Below, piece by piece: positions 16,111 to 26,700 of a stretch of 64,000 nucleotides of DNA. Under the pieces are notes generated by a model. It did not search any database. It saw nothing but the letters and a program-made list of their open reading frames with translations, and was not told where the DNA came from. Position numbers and translations under genes: made by a program. Position 1 is the stretch's first letter. Every line of letters begins with the position of its first letter. The stretch is from Rhizohabitans arisaemae (GTDB taxonomy: Bacteria > Actinomycetota > Actinomycetes > Streptosporangiales > Streptosporangiaceae), in assembly GCF_025996515.1 (NCBI RefSeq), contig NZ_BLRH01000009.1:930001-994000 (forward strand), given 5' to 3'.

Positions 16111-18152
16111 GATCGCTTGCCGGTCACGAGAATGTTGCCGTGGCCGTCGACGGCGGCGGTGAAGCCGGGATGGATCGGGAGGGTGGAGCCGTACTCCTCG
16201 ATCACCGCAGGGCCGTTGACGACGTCCCCGGCTCTCAGCTGTTCTCGGGCATAGATCCGGATTTCTCCGGAATCTCCAGCATCAAAGACGACTTTTCGGA
16301 TCCCCTGGGGTTTGGAGCTGTTTGTTCCGTACGGCCTGCGGCGGAGGACCGGGCGCTTGATCGGGCCGATGCCCGAGACGCGAAGGTTCACCCATTCGAC
16401 GCCGTGCCGGGGATCGTCGCGGTAGCCGTACCCGTACAAGCGTTCGTGTGCCTCGTGGAAGCGGTCCAGCACCGTGGCGACGAACTCCGCGTCGATCGGA
16501 CCGCCCGGCGCGGCCACCCGAACCTCGTATGCCTGGCCGAAATACCGGAGGTCGACGCTGCGGGCGTAAACGTGCTGTTCGAACCCTTCCTTGTTCAGAG
16601 CCTCCCCGGCCTGCCCCTCCAACTCGGCGAAGATCGCGCTCACCGCCCCGAGATGCGGATCCCGTGCGACATACGTCCGTACATAATCGTTCTTGACATC
16701 GACGGTGAGCAGCCCGAACGCGGAGACGTTCCCCGGGTCCTCCGGCACGATCACCGAGGGCAGGCCGAGGATGTCGATGAGCCGGCAGACCAGCAGCGGG
16801 CCGGAACCGCCGAATGCCACCATCGGCAGATCCCGGACGTCCAGCCCGCGCTCGACGGTGATCCGGCGGATCGCGTTGGCCTGGTTCCACGCGCTGATCT
16901 CCAGAATGCCGAGCGCGGCGCGCTCCGGGGGCAGGCCGAGCCGCCCGGCGAGCTCCGTGATCCCCTTGTGCGCGGCCGACACGTCCAGCGGGATCTCCCC
17001 ACCGAGCAGATGCGGAGGAATCCGCCCGAGCATGACATGGGCATCGGTCACGGTGACGTCGTCTCCGCCCCGGTCTCCGCCATGGCCCGGGTAGCAGAGC
17101 GGTCCCGGATCGGCCCCGGCGCTGCGCGGCCCGACCTTGAGCGTCCCCTCAGGCGAGATCCAGGCGATCGATCCGCCGCCCGCGCCCACGGTCACGATGT
17201 CGATCATGGGGATCTTGCATGGGTATCCCCCGATTCCGCCCTCGGTGGTGAGCGTCGGCTCGCCGTCCAGCACGAGGGCGACGTCGGTCGAGGTACCCCC
17301 GCCGTCCAGGGTGATCACGGACGGCGCCCCGGCGGCCGATGCGATCATGGCCGCCCCCAGCGCCCCGGCGGCAGGCCCGGAGAGGACCGTCGTGATCGGC
17401 TGGTGGACCACCTCGCCCGCGGAGAGCACTCCCCCGTTGCTCTTCATCACATAGAGCGGGGTCCGATCGAGCTTCGCGGCGATATTGGCGATGTATCGCT
17501 TCATGGTGGGTTTCACCGCGGCGTCGACCAGGGTGGTGACCGAGCGCTCGTACTCCCGATACTCCCGGAGGACCTCGCTGGAGATCGACACAACCGCCTC
17601 CGGGTGCTCCTTGCCGAGCACGTCCCGCATCAGCAGCTCATGGGCGGGATCGGCGTACGAATGCAGGAAACACACCCCGATGGTGGTGATGCCCCGGTCC
17701 CTGAACCATCGGGCGACCTGTACGGCTTCCGCGTGGTCGAACGGGCGCACCTCCGCGCCGGTGTGGTCGAGCCGCCCGCCGACAGTCTTGACCCGGTGCA
17801 CCGGCACGATCCGGCGGGGTTTGACCCAGAAGTAGGAGTTGCCGTAGCCGTCGGGGACGCTCTGCCGGGCGATCTCCAGGATGAACTCGAACCCCTCGGT
17901 GGTGACGAACCCCAGCTCACCGACCCGGTCTTCCAGCAGCTGGTTGGTGGCGACGGTCGTCCCGTGCGAGAACGCCTGCACCTGCGCGCCGGGCAGCAGC
18001 GCGAGGATCTTGCGTACCCCGGCGAGAAACCCCTCCGACGGGTCTTCCGGGGTGGAGGGCGTCTTCGTCGTGACGATCTCGCCGGTCTCCTCGTCCACGG
18101 CGACCACGTCGGTGAAGGTCCCGCCCGTGTCCACCCCTATGCGTACCTGCAT
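16107..18152 (-). CDS. hyuA: Hydantoinase A / oxoprolinase family subunit
   Basis: A 681-residue ATP-binding HyuA subunit. It opens QVRIGVDTGGTFTDVVAVD, the actin-fold phosphate loop of the family, and contains SHGTTVATNQLLED, MKSNGGV, LSGPAAGALGAAM, TLDGGGTSTDVAL and GAGGGSIAW, all typical. The C-terminal HyuA_C part follows (YGYGYRDDPRHGVEWVNLRV). Together with HyuB it should carry out ATP-driven opening of a cyclic imide or lactam (hydantoin or 5-oxoproline) in the cytosol. It is the first gene of a minus-strand unit. The exact substrate is not set by sequence. Confidence 0.92.
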   Translation of the reverse strand: MQVRIGVDTGGTFTDVVAVDEETGEIVTTKTPSTPEDPSEGFLAGVRKILALLPGAQVQAFSHGTTVATNQLLEDRVGELGFVTTEGFEFILEIARQSVPDGYGNSYFWVKPRRIVPVHRVKTVGGRLDHTGAEVRPFDHAEAVQVARWFRDRGITTIGVCFLHSYADPAHELLMRDVLGKEHPEAVVSISSEVLREYREYERSVTTLVDAAVKPTMKRYIANIAAKLDRTPLYVMKSNGGVLSAGEVVHQPITTVLSGPAAGALGAAMIASAAGAPSVITLDGGGTSTDVALVLDGEPTLTTEGGIGGYPCKIPMIDIVTVGAGGGSIAWISPEGTLKVGPRSAGADPGPLCYPGHGGDRGGDDVTVTDAHVMLGRIPPHLLGGEIPLDVSAAHKGITELAGRLGLPPERAALGILEISAWNQANAIRRITVERGLDVRDLPMVAFGGSGPLLVCRLIDILGLPSVIVPEDPGNVSAFGLLTVDVKNDYVRTYVARDPHLGAVSAIFAELEGQAGEALNKEGFEQHVYARSVDLRYFGQAYEVRVAAPGGPIDAEFVATVLDRFHEAHERLYGYGYRDDPRHGVEWVNLRVSGIGPIKRPVLRRRPYGTNSSKPQGIRKVVFDAGDSGEIRIYAREQLRAGDVVNGPAVIEEYGSTLPIHPGFTAAVDGHGNILVTGKRS

Positions 18153-18224
18153 AGATCACTGTCTACTCACCATGACGTCCGCGGCGAACCGGCACACTGT
18201 GCCAAACATCATCCGCTGGAACGG

Positions 18225-18635
18225 TCATGGCCGACTGTTCACCCGGCCCATCACCGCGTTGATCACGGACTCCGCCTGCGCGGTGGGCACGTGGGCGGCC
18301 ATCCGAACCGCGACCTCGTTCATCCGGCGCAGCTCCGCTTCCACCTGCTCCTTGCCCGACTGGCCGGTCAGCACCCCGAAGTACGCACCGATGATCGTCC
18401 CGGTGACCCCCGCGACCCCGGCGAACAGGACCGCCATCTCACTGTTGACCACGACGGCGGCCACGAAACTGATCAGGACCACGATCAGTCCGGCCAGGAC
18501 CACGAAGAACCCGAACCGCCAGCGGGTCGAGTCGCTTCCGGAGAGATCGCCGACCAGACGGCCGGACCGGCGCCCCCTGCGGGGGTCCTCGACCTCCTCG
18601 GCCTCGTGCGCTGGCCCGGTGAAGGGGAAACCCAT
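18225..18635 (-). CDS. Small membrane protein with two helices
   Basis: A 136-residue protein with a charged N-terminus (about 1-38), two hydrophobic segments near residues 40-65 (FGFFVVLAGLIVVLISFVAA) and 68-95, the second Gly-rich and able to pack tightly, then a basic amphipathic C-terminal helix. No family recognised. It stands alone between hyuA and the divergent thymidine kinase gene, with weak ribosome binding signal. Confidence 0.65.
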   Translation of the reverse strand: MGFPFTGPAHEAEEVEDPRRGRRSGRLVGDLSGSDSTRWRFGFFVVLAGLIVVLISFVAAVVVNSEMAVLFAGVAGVTGTIIGAYFGVLTGQSGKEQVEAELRRMNEVAVRMAAHVPTAQAESVINAVMGRVNSRP

Positions 18636-18729
18636 GAGCGTCTCCTGACATCCCGACGGCAGTTATGCGAGAAATGTCCCACGGGACTGGGAACCACGCC
18701 AACCTCATGACCCACTAAGCTGGCGCCCC

Positions 18730-19386
18730 GTGACTGAATTGTCAGCGTTGTCCCCGGTACCTGCGGCCGGCGTCAGCGGACTTCACCGCGACGCCGTGCT
18801 CAAGTTCTTCCACGGCCCCATGGACTGCGGAAAATCGACGCTGGCCCTCCAGATGAACTACAACCACAGCCGCCAAGGCAGACGCGGACTCGTCCTCACC
18901 AAACACGACCGCTCCGGCGGCCCCCGCGTCACCAGCCGGATCGGCCTCGGCGGCGACGCCATCGAAGTCGACGACGACCTCGACCTCACCGAACTGGTCA
19001 ACCCGCACGGCCGGCGCCTCGACTACCTCATCTGCGACGAAGTCCAGTTCTTCTCCATCGCCCAGATCGAACAGCTCGCCACGCTCGTCGACGACTGCGA
19101 CGTGGACGTGTACGCCTTCGGCCTCTCCTCCGACTTCCGCTCCGAACTCTTCCCCGCGGCCCGCCGGCTCTTCGAACTCGCCGACGAAGTCGAACGCCTC
19201 CAGGTCGAAGTCCTGTGCTGGTGCGGCCGCCCCGCCCGCCTCAACGCCCGCACCGTCGGCGGCGAACTCGTCCGCGCCGGCGAACAGGTCCTCATCGCCG
19301 ACACCGTCGAAGCCGAAACCCGCTACCAGGTCCTCTGCCGCCGCCACTACCGCACCGGCGACCTCGGCAAATCCATCACCCCGTAG
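18730..19386 (+). CDS. tdk: Thymidine kinase
   Basis: A 218-residue type II thymidine kinase from GTG 18730. The P-loop is GPMDCGKST (29-37), the Walker B region LICDEVQFF follows, then the lasso region, and the structural zinc site is seen as CWCGRP...and CRRHY near the C-terminus. It phosphorylates thymidine to dTMP in nucleotide salvage, in the cytosol. The first 20 residues are a non-conserved extension. Monocistronic by context. Confidence 0.95.
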   Translation: MTELSALSPVPAAGVSGLHRDAVLKFFHGPMDCGKSTLALQMNYNHSRQGRRGLVLTKHDRSGGPRVTSRIGLGGDAIEVDDDLDLTELVNPHGRRLDYLICDEVQFFSIAQIEQLATLVDDCDVDVYAFGLSSDFRSELFPAARRLFELADEVERLQVEVLCWCGRPARLNARTVGGELVRAGEQVLIADTVEAETRYQVLCRRHYRTGDLGKSITP

Positions 19387-19659
19387 GGCCTGCACACAGA
19401 TCCACCAGGAGCAGAACTCCGAAGCACTCCCAAGCGGGTGAACAAGGCCTCATGATGCCGATCGTCGTCGATCGGTGCCGCCCAGTTGTGTGAGGGCCTC
19501 CGCACCGAGTCCGGTTTTCCCATCGGATGCCTTCCGCGAGCCAGCCTCGTGCACACGCCGATGGCGTTACACGGCACGAGCGATCAGGCTGAGGAGCACG
19601 AGCTCCGCAGGCAACCAGTACGCCTTCGTGATCCAGACCCGCAACAACCTCAACCAGTC

Positions 19660-20136
19660 ATGGTCATGGGTCTCGATCGCTGGGGACGCGAAAAGCGAGT
19701 CCATGTGCCGCAGAGCGGAAGACGACTCCCTGGGCACGCCTCGGCGTTCGGCAGGGCACGCTTCGCCGCCTACCTGAGCCACCTGGTCGCCACCTGTCCC
19801 AAGGTGGTCGACTACTACCTATTCGAGGACCGGGACGACACCGAGTGGCGAGTCCTGGTGTGGGACGTTCCCGCCACCGGATACGACCGCAGAGGCTCAG
19901 TTCCCCCACTCGGTGATCCTCGTCGTCCGAGGTATGCGCTTGCCCTGGCCATCGAAGGAGGAGAGCCGCACGCTACCAGCATCTGGCCCTGCCTCGTCGT
20001 CCATAGACGACTCCAGGCCATGCGCGAACGCGTCGTCCAGAAGGCAGCCACCCAGTCAAACGGCTCACTAAGCATGGGGGTAGCGCTTGATCCCAGTCCT
20101 GCGGGGGGCGGGCCTTCCTCTGCGGACACGCGTTGA
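19660..20136 (+). CDS. Uncertain open frame, possibly a decayed gene
   Basis: From ATG 19660 the frame gives about 158 residues with a plausible soluble core (RFAAYLSHLVATCPKVVDYY, then WRVLVWDVPA). The part upstream of this ATG in the same frame is low in complexity, while a different frame over 19610-19690 looks more protein-like (NQYAFVIQTRNNLNQSW), which would suit a frameshift. GC is lower than in the flanks. No family recognised, so a truncated or frameshifted gene is as likely as an intact one. Between 19387 and 19659 I see no other supportable feature. Confidence 0.3.
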   Translation: MVMGLDRWGREKRVHVPQSGRRLPGHASAFGRARFAAYLSHLVATCPKVVDYYLFEDRDDTEWRVLVWDVPATGYDRRGSVPPLGDPRRPRYALALAIEGGEPHATSIWPCLVVHRRLQAMRERVVQKAATQSNGSLSMGVALDPSPAGGGPSSADTR

Positions 20137-20159
20137 GGTGTCATGCCGCCTATGTCAGG

Positions 20160-20291
20160 CTAGTCGATCTTTGCTGGTGTAGCTCCTCGTAGGCGATGCT
20201 TGCCACGCCGTTCCGTGAACCACTGCACAAGTTCTCCGAGGCCCTTGATGCGATAGTTGCCCTGCACTTCTTCGGGTGGATCACCCTGCCG
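20160..20291 (-). pseudogene. In-frame continuation after the immunity gene stop: possible relic
   Basis: Directly after the TAG of the immunity-type gene, the same frame stays open for 43 more codons up to the TAG at 20160-20162. It includes EEVQGNYRIKGLGELVQWFT, then ERRGKHRLRGATPAKID. This piece is GC-richer than the immunity gene before it and reads like the tail of a real protein. It may be what is left of an earlier host or immunity gene replaced by the present one. Confidence 0.3.
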
Positions 20292-20798
20292 CTATTGAAT
20301 AGGCCTTATTGTGCCAGAAATATGAATAGACCAAACATCGCCAGTATTATAGCTTGCACCCCCAATCATCATTGGGCAGCCAACCACGATGATCTCCACA
20401 CCTGATTGAACCACACAAAATTGAATGAACTCATCTCCATCCTGCCCAGACACCTCATCAAGCTCAAACCCAGCATCACTTATGACATCTTTCAGAGATG
20501 AAATTGTCAGACGATTTGCAAAATCCCCATACTTCACTATCAAAGCAGAAGGAACAGCGTCAGGGTCGGCCCATAATAGCCTATGGACTTGAATACCAAT
20601 AGCTCCACACTTCCAGTCAATATCCCGAAAGAATGAAAATTCCAACAGGCCGTAGTCCCGGCGCAGGACCCCTCGCCTCCGATCATCGATGAAGTCCGCA
20701 CCAAACCGATTCTGCACCTCCTCTGGCACTGATCCGAGGCTGACTCCCAGCACGACATTTGCCGTTGCCGCTTGTGCGTAGAAATCCAAATCACTCAT
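20292..20798 (-). CDS. Putative immunity protein for the RHS toxin
   Basis: A 168-residue acidic soluble protein starting with ATG 20798, which overlaps the stop of the giant RHS gene as ATGA. It lacks signal and membrane segments, as expected of a cytosolic inhibitor. A short LRRDYGLLEFSF segment followed by an IQVHRL segment resembles small proteins found behind other actinobacterial RHS genes (from memory, not searched). Both this gene and the end of the RHS gene are close to 50 percent GC, far below the window average, so they were probably acquired together as a toxin/immunity cassette. Function is inferred from position, not from a known family. Confidence 0.7.
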   Translation of the reverse strand: MSDLDFYAQAATANVVLGVSLGSVPEEVQNRFGADFIDDRRRGVLRRDYGLLEFSFFRDIDWKCGAIGIQVHRLLWADPDAVPSALIVKYGDFANRLTISSLKDVISDAGFELDEVSGQDGDEFIQFCVVQSGVEIIVVGCPMMIGGASYNTGDVWSIHISGTIRPIQ

Positions 20799-23700
20799 CC
20801 CATTTTCTCCAAAGCCTTAATCAAGAAATGCATTTCCGCTGCACGATTCCTCTTCATGCCCAGTTCGCCCCTGTTCATACGCGCCATCATGTCCTTCGCA
20901 TTCCGAATTAGACTCGCGCGCAACTGTGAGTCGAAAGCGATAGCGTCGGCGACCTGCTGGAGTTGCGCGCTGCTAGGCAGACCGTTTCGAAGTCGAATTC
21001 CCACAACCCCAACCCCCCCCTTGCCATCCGGGAAAATACGGGCTTCCTTGTTGCCTATGTATACATGAGCACCCTTAGTACCCCAGTCTCCGAATGAGAC
21101 GGAAACCTTAATGCACGGAGCTGCGTTATGGACAAGTACATCCGAATCTCCAACAGCAACATGATACGAATGCAGCTCGTCAACAGTGAGATTTCGAACT
21201 CTCGCGCCAAGCTGGCGATAATGCATCATCTCAGATACTTTGTGAGTGTCGCCTGTCGAACTGAGAAGACGCATGCCCACTACTAGCTGATCAGCATTCA
21301 GCCATCGGCTGTGGTCGTTGACCCAGAACGGATGTTCTGCGGTGGCGGTAACGACACCAGTTTGGTTACCCAAGTCTCCGTCAGTGTCCACCGTGATTTG
21401 GAAGAGCTCTTTGTCGCCTTCACCGCTGATCAGCACAATAACCGGTTTTCCGGCGGTCTTTCCTGTCTCAGGATCAGTAGCCAAGACCTTATCCCCGATC
21501 TTGACGTCCTCGATGTGCTTATAGGTCCCGTCTCCCATCAAAACCTCGGTGTCGGGAACGAAGCTACTGCAAGCCTTCGCGGCCGTCTTTAGCGCCGTAC
21601 CCAACTTTGAGAAGGATTTTCCTACCAGGCCGACTACTTTCTTGCCCGGTAGAGCATCGAGCGCCGCAGATACACACGCCATGTAGTTGCCCCCATGGCA
21701 AGCGATCCAGTCTCCGGCGAGGAAGTCCATCATTTGGGCAAGCTCGGTTTTCTTGAACGCCTCCTCGTTCATTGCAGTCCAGTCATCTTGCGACAACCCA
21801 AGCCAATTGGCCCTATCGACACAGTTATTGAATTGCTGCGGGGTATCAAACTTCAATACACAGCCATCAAGGAACTCGCGAGTCTTTTGGGCCAAAGCCG
21901 CCGCAATTCGCCATTGCTGACATTCCGACTTGCCGTACGTTTTCTCACAAGCAATCCTCGATCTCTCTTCCCGGCAGTGGCCTGCCTTCCCGCCTTTCTT
22001 GCAGTCGTCAGGATCTACCGCCAAACCGGTTGGGTCGGAGAGGCCGATGGGGTTGTCGCCGGCGTAGGAGTAGGGGTTTGACCATTGCGGGCGGCGTAGG
22101 TCGAGCAGCGGGTCTGGGGAGATGAACTTGCCGATGGCCGGGTCGTAATACCGGGCCGACAGATAGGTCAGTCCGGTCGCGGCGTCTTCGACTTTGCCCA
22201 GGAATCCGCGGTCGGTCTGGGGTAGGAAGTCTCCGCCGCGCTGTTCTCCGTATGGGAGGTAACGCTGCCGACTTACCTGGCCGGTGGTGTCGCCGATGGC
22301 GAGTTGCTCGCTGCCGTGCAGGCCTGAGAGCAGCCAGGTGAGGCCGCTGCCGCCGGTGCGGAGCGCCACCGTGGCGCCGTCGGGTGAGGTGTAGTACCGC
22401 TTGCAGGTGACCTGGCCGCCGGCGAGTTCCAGTTCCATCGAGCCGAGGTAGAGCACAGTCTTGCCCGCTTCGCGGCGGATCAGGCGCTCGCCGTCTGCGT
22501 CGTAGACCATCGAGGTGGTGGCGCCGTCCACGACTGCCTTGGCGAGTTGTCCGAGCTCGTTCCATTCGAAGCCTGCGGATTTGCCGTCCGCCACGCGGGT
22601 GAGCAACTGCCCCGCCGCGTCGTAGGCGTAGGTGTCGTCACCCGCTGTACCGCTGATTCTGGTCACCGCATTCGGGCGTACCGCGGTCGGTCCCGAGGCC
22701 GGATAGTGGTAGACCGATTCAGCCCCAGAGGAGTTCACCTTGGTGATATTGCCGACGGCATCGTAGGTGTAGCCCAGATTGTAGGGGGAGGTGCCCAGTC
22801 CGTCGGCGGAACCGCTCGCGCAGTTGCCAGCCGTTGTCGTCCAGGCCTGGCGCAGCCGCTCCAGGGCGTCGTAGGCGAAACACTCCGATTGGGATCCGGC
22901 CTTGTCCAGGATTCGGGTGATGTTTCCGCCGACGTCGTAGAAGAGCTGGTCGTCCTGCGCCGTGTTCACACTGGAGGTGCCAGACCTGGCGGTCGTCCTG
23001 ACATTGGTCAGGTATCCGGTCCCGTCGTCCCAGGTCATGCTCCGTCGGACCTGGCTGCTGGCTCCATACAGACGCTCAATCGGGAGCGCTGTCTTCGAGA
23101 AACGAGTCTCCTTGACGTAGGTGAATCCGCCCCCGAAATCGGAGGTGAGACCGTGTGCGAGGCCCTGGTCGCTGTAGGAGGAGGTGATCGTCTCGGCGGG
23201 AAGCCCACCGACAGCAGGCATACCGACGGATGCGATGCGTCCTGCGGTGTCATAGGAGGCGCTAAACGAGTAGTTGCCCGCGAGCAGCCCCTCGGACGCC
23301 GGAATCGACAATGTGGATCCGGTCGGCCGACCCATCACGTCGTAGCCGGTCACCGTATCGACGTAAGGCTGGCCCCCGGTCCAGCGTGTCGCCGAGGTCA
23401 GCTGCCCCTTGTGCAGGGTGTCGTACACCCATTCCGCGAGCCTCGTTCCGTTCCCAACCTCACCGGCCCACTGGGCGGTACGCCGGCCCATGTCGTCGTA
23501 GACGTAGGAGAGCTTCTGACCCTTGCCGTCGATACTTGAGATCATCCGGCCTGCGGCGTCATAAGTGCTTGTCGAAGATCCGGAATCGGGGTCGGTTCCC
23601 GCGATTCGACGACCCAGCAGGTCGTAGGTAAAGGTCCGTACGTTCCCCTTGGCGTCGATGATCTTCGTTGGCTTGCCCGCGTGGTCGTGCTCGTAGGTCG

Positions 23701-26700
23701 TGTCGTAGTGGGTTACGGCATCGATCCATTCCTCGACCTTGGTCACCTTGCCGCCGATGTCGACGTGGTGGACGGTCTTGTTGCCCTTGGGGTCGATCAA
23801 CTCTTCGCGGTCACCGAGGAACCGGGTGGTGGTGCGACGCAGTTCGGTGCTCAGGTTGTAGTCGATCTTGGCGACAGCGTTGTCTGTACCGTCGTAGACG
23901 GTTTCGCTCCAGGACGCCAGGTCCTTCATCGCGGGGTTCAGAAGTCCCGAGCCCGCAGCGTCCTCATTGTGGACGGGGCCCGAAGCCGCCCACTCCTGGC
24001 CACGGGAGTTGTGAGCCATCACGGAGACGATGCGTCCACCGGCAGGCGAAGCCGCCTGAATCTCCCGCTTACGCCCGAAGCCATCGATGTAGGTGTGCTT
24101 GGTCAGCCATTTCGCATTCGCGCCGGCCCCGGCGTGAAGCTGGCTCACTGAGGAGCTCACCGCCGCCGTGGGCTGCTCGATCGACCCGTCGTAGGGGATC
24201 GAGTAAGTGATCTTTCCGGCAGGGGTTCCTCCGCTCTTTGGCTGCAAAGGCGTCCAGAGCGTGGTGGTACGGGCCAGCGCGTCGTAGTCGATGTTGGTGT
24301 CCTGGAGGTTCGTCCCCCGGATGCCAACCGTGTTTCCGTGGTAGGGGGACGTCCACTTCGTTATCTGATGCCCCAGCGGATTGGTTGCCGTCACTCCGTT
24401 GGTTGGCCAGTTCACCGCGGGGTTGAAGACCGTCGTGGTGGTCTTCCCCAGCGCGTCCGTCATTGCGGTGGGGCGGCCGTAGTTGTCGTAGGTGGTTCTG
24501 ACCGTGGAGATGGCAGTCTCATTGATGGAGCTGCGCATCTCGGTGGGATTGCCATCCGACGGGGTGTTGGTCGCGGGGTCGGTACCGCCGTCGTACAGGG
24601 TGATCTTCTTCCCGAGCAGCCGCCCTGCACTGCATGAGTCCCCTTCGCGGGTTTCCTCAGCAGACGGCAAGCCCAGAATCCACGGGCTCGTGTTACCGAC
24701 GTAGGTCGTTCGGGTGCAGGTGTTGTCGGTGGGGACGGCCAGGTCGCCGTGGTTGTTGACCTGGGTGGGGTAGCCGTCGTTGTTGTAGGCGGTGAGGGAC
24801 TGGCCCCAACGGTAGCCGCCGTCGGCGAGGACGGTTCGGGTGCGTTCCTTGGACGGTTTGACGATGACGGGGTCGTAGATGCTTGGCTCGCCACCCGCCG
24901 CGTCGGTCCACATCCAGTATTCGTGCCGGGTCGACTGGATCTCTTCGTATTTGCCGGGGGCGGGGCCGGGGTCGACGGCGAGGCGGTCGTAGGTGAATGT
25001 CTGCCAGGGCGACCAAGCGGAGGTGTTGGTGCCGGCTACGGCACGGACACGCCAGCGGAGTTGCCACCCGGAGCTGAGGCTGGCGTTGACGGTGGCGGAG
25101 GCTCGGCCGCCGGTGACCACCAGGCTGGAGGCACCTCTCCAAAGGAGTGCTCCGCCGGGGGAGGTCTGGAGTTCGAACTCGGCGCGCAGGTTGGTGCCGC
25201 GTGCGCCGGCGATGTGTGCGGAGAGCGTTGGGGACGGGGTCGAGGTGACGCGCTGACCGGCGGTGACCCAGGACGGGGTCATCTCCAGGTCGCCTGCGGT
25301 CAGGGTGGCGGCGGGCTGCCCGGCGGTGAAGTGGCGCCAGGTGGACCAGGAGTAGGAGGCGACGCGGACGCGCCAGCGTACCTTCCAGCCTTCGGTGAGC
25401 AGCTGTGCCGGTACGGCTACCGCAGCCTGCCCCCCGGAGGGGACGTTCGCCGCCGAACCCGCCCAGATCAAGCCGCTGCCCTGGCTGGGAGGCGCGGACG
25501 GGGAGTGCTCAAGCTGGAACTCGACGGCACTGGCAGCACCGGACGACTCGGTAACCCGCGCGGACAGCTGTGGTGTGAGCGAGGTGCTGATCCGCTCTCC
25601 CCCGGTCACCCGGGACGGCGTAACACCGAACTGGTCGAGTACGGGGTCGGGGCGGTCGACTGTCAGGTTCGACCAGGACGACCAGGCGGATGTCGCCGAG
25701 GGGCTCGCAGCTCTGGCCCGCCAGCGCACCTGCCAGCCGTCGGACAGCGTGGCGGCCGGTACGGACACCGTCGCCTGCCCACCCGAGGCGACCCCCGGCA
25801 CCGAACCCGACCAGATCAAACCCGAACCCTGGCCCGCAGGCGCAGACGGAGCATGCTCCACCTCGAAATCGGTCCGCAGTGCGGCTCCGGCCGGATCGGT
25901 GACGGTGACGTGCAGGGAAGGCGTGAGGCTGGTGGTCACGATCGTGCCGTCGACGAGGTCGGACGGGGTGACCTGCGGATGTTCGACGAGCGGATCGGGG
26001 TAGTCGACGGCGAGTTCCTGCCAGGGCGACCACACGGACGCCGTACTCAGGACGGGGTTGAGTGCACGGACCCGCCAGCGGACCTGCCAGCCGTCGGACA
26101 ACGTCGCAGCCGGTACGGACACCGTCGCCTGCCCACCCGACACCACACTCGCCACCGAACCCGACCAAATCACACCACTCCCCTGGCCCGCAGGAGCCGA
26201 CGGAGCATGCTCCACCTCGAACTCCGCCCGTGAGGCAGCCCCAGTGGGTTCGGTCACGGTGGCGCGGAGTTCGGGAGTCAGGGAGGAGGTGGTGATCAGT
26301 CCGTTGACGCTCTGGGACGGGCTGACCTGCAGGTCGCCGACGACAGGTGGGGGTAGGTCGACCCGGAGTTCCTGCCAGGCGGACCAGACGGAGAACGCGT
26401 CCGCCTTGGTGGCGCGGGCCCGCCAGCGGACGATCCAGCCGTTGGCCAGCCGACCGGCGGCGACGGTCACCGAAGCCTGAGCGCCGGAAGCCACGCCAGC
26501 CACCGAACCCGACCAGATCGCACCACTGCCCTGACCGGCCGGAGCCGACGGAGCGTGCTCCAGCTGGAATTCGGCGCCGAGCGGTCCACCGGCGGGGTGG
26601 GAAACGGTCACGTGCAGCTGCGGAACGAGCGAGGAGGTGACGACCTGACCGCCGACCAGCTGTGCCGGCGTGACCTGGGGCTGATTCACAGAGAGCGCCG

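Noticed and set aside
15662-16162. A plus-strand frame in the hyuA-hyuB gap
   Set aside because: No ribosome binding site, no recognised pattern, and runs into the antisense of hyuA.
16140-18710. An 856-codon frame antisense to hyuA
   Set aside because: Opposite strand to a clear HyuA, with no domain and Arg/Gly/Asp-rich composition.
19567-19782. A minus-strand frame resembling the end of an IS transposase (LPAELVLLSLIARAV)
   Set aside because: No catalytic motif, inverted repeats or target duplication nearby; similarity is only in a short Leu/Ala-rich run.
24749-26233. Long plus-strand frame opposite the RHS stalk repeats
   Set aside because: It repeats with the same period as the sense repeats, so it is only their antisense reading.
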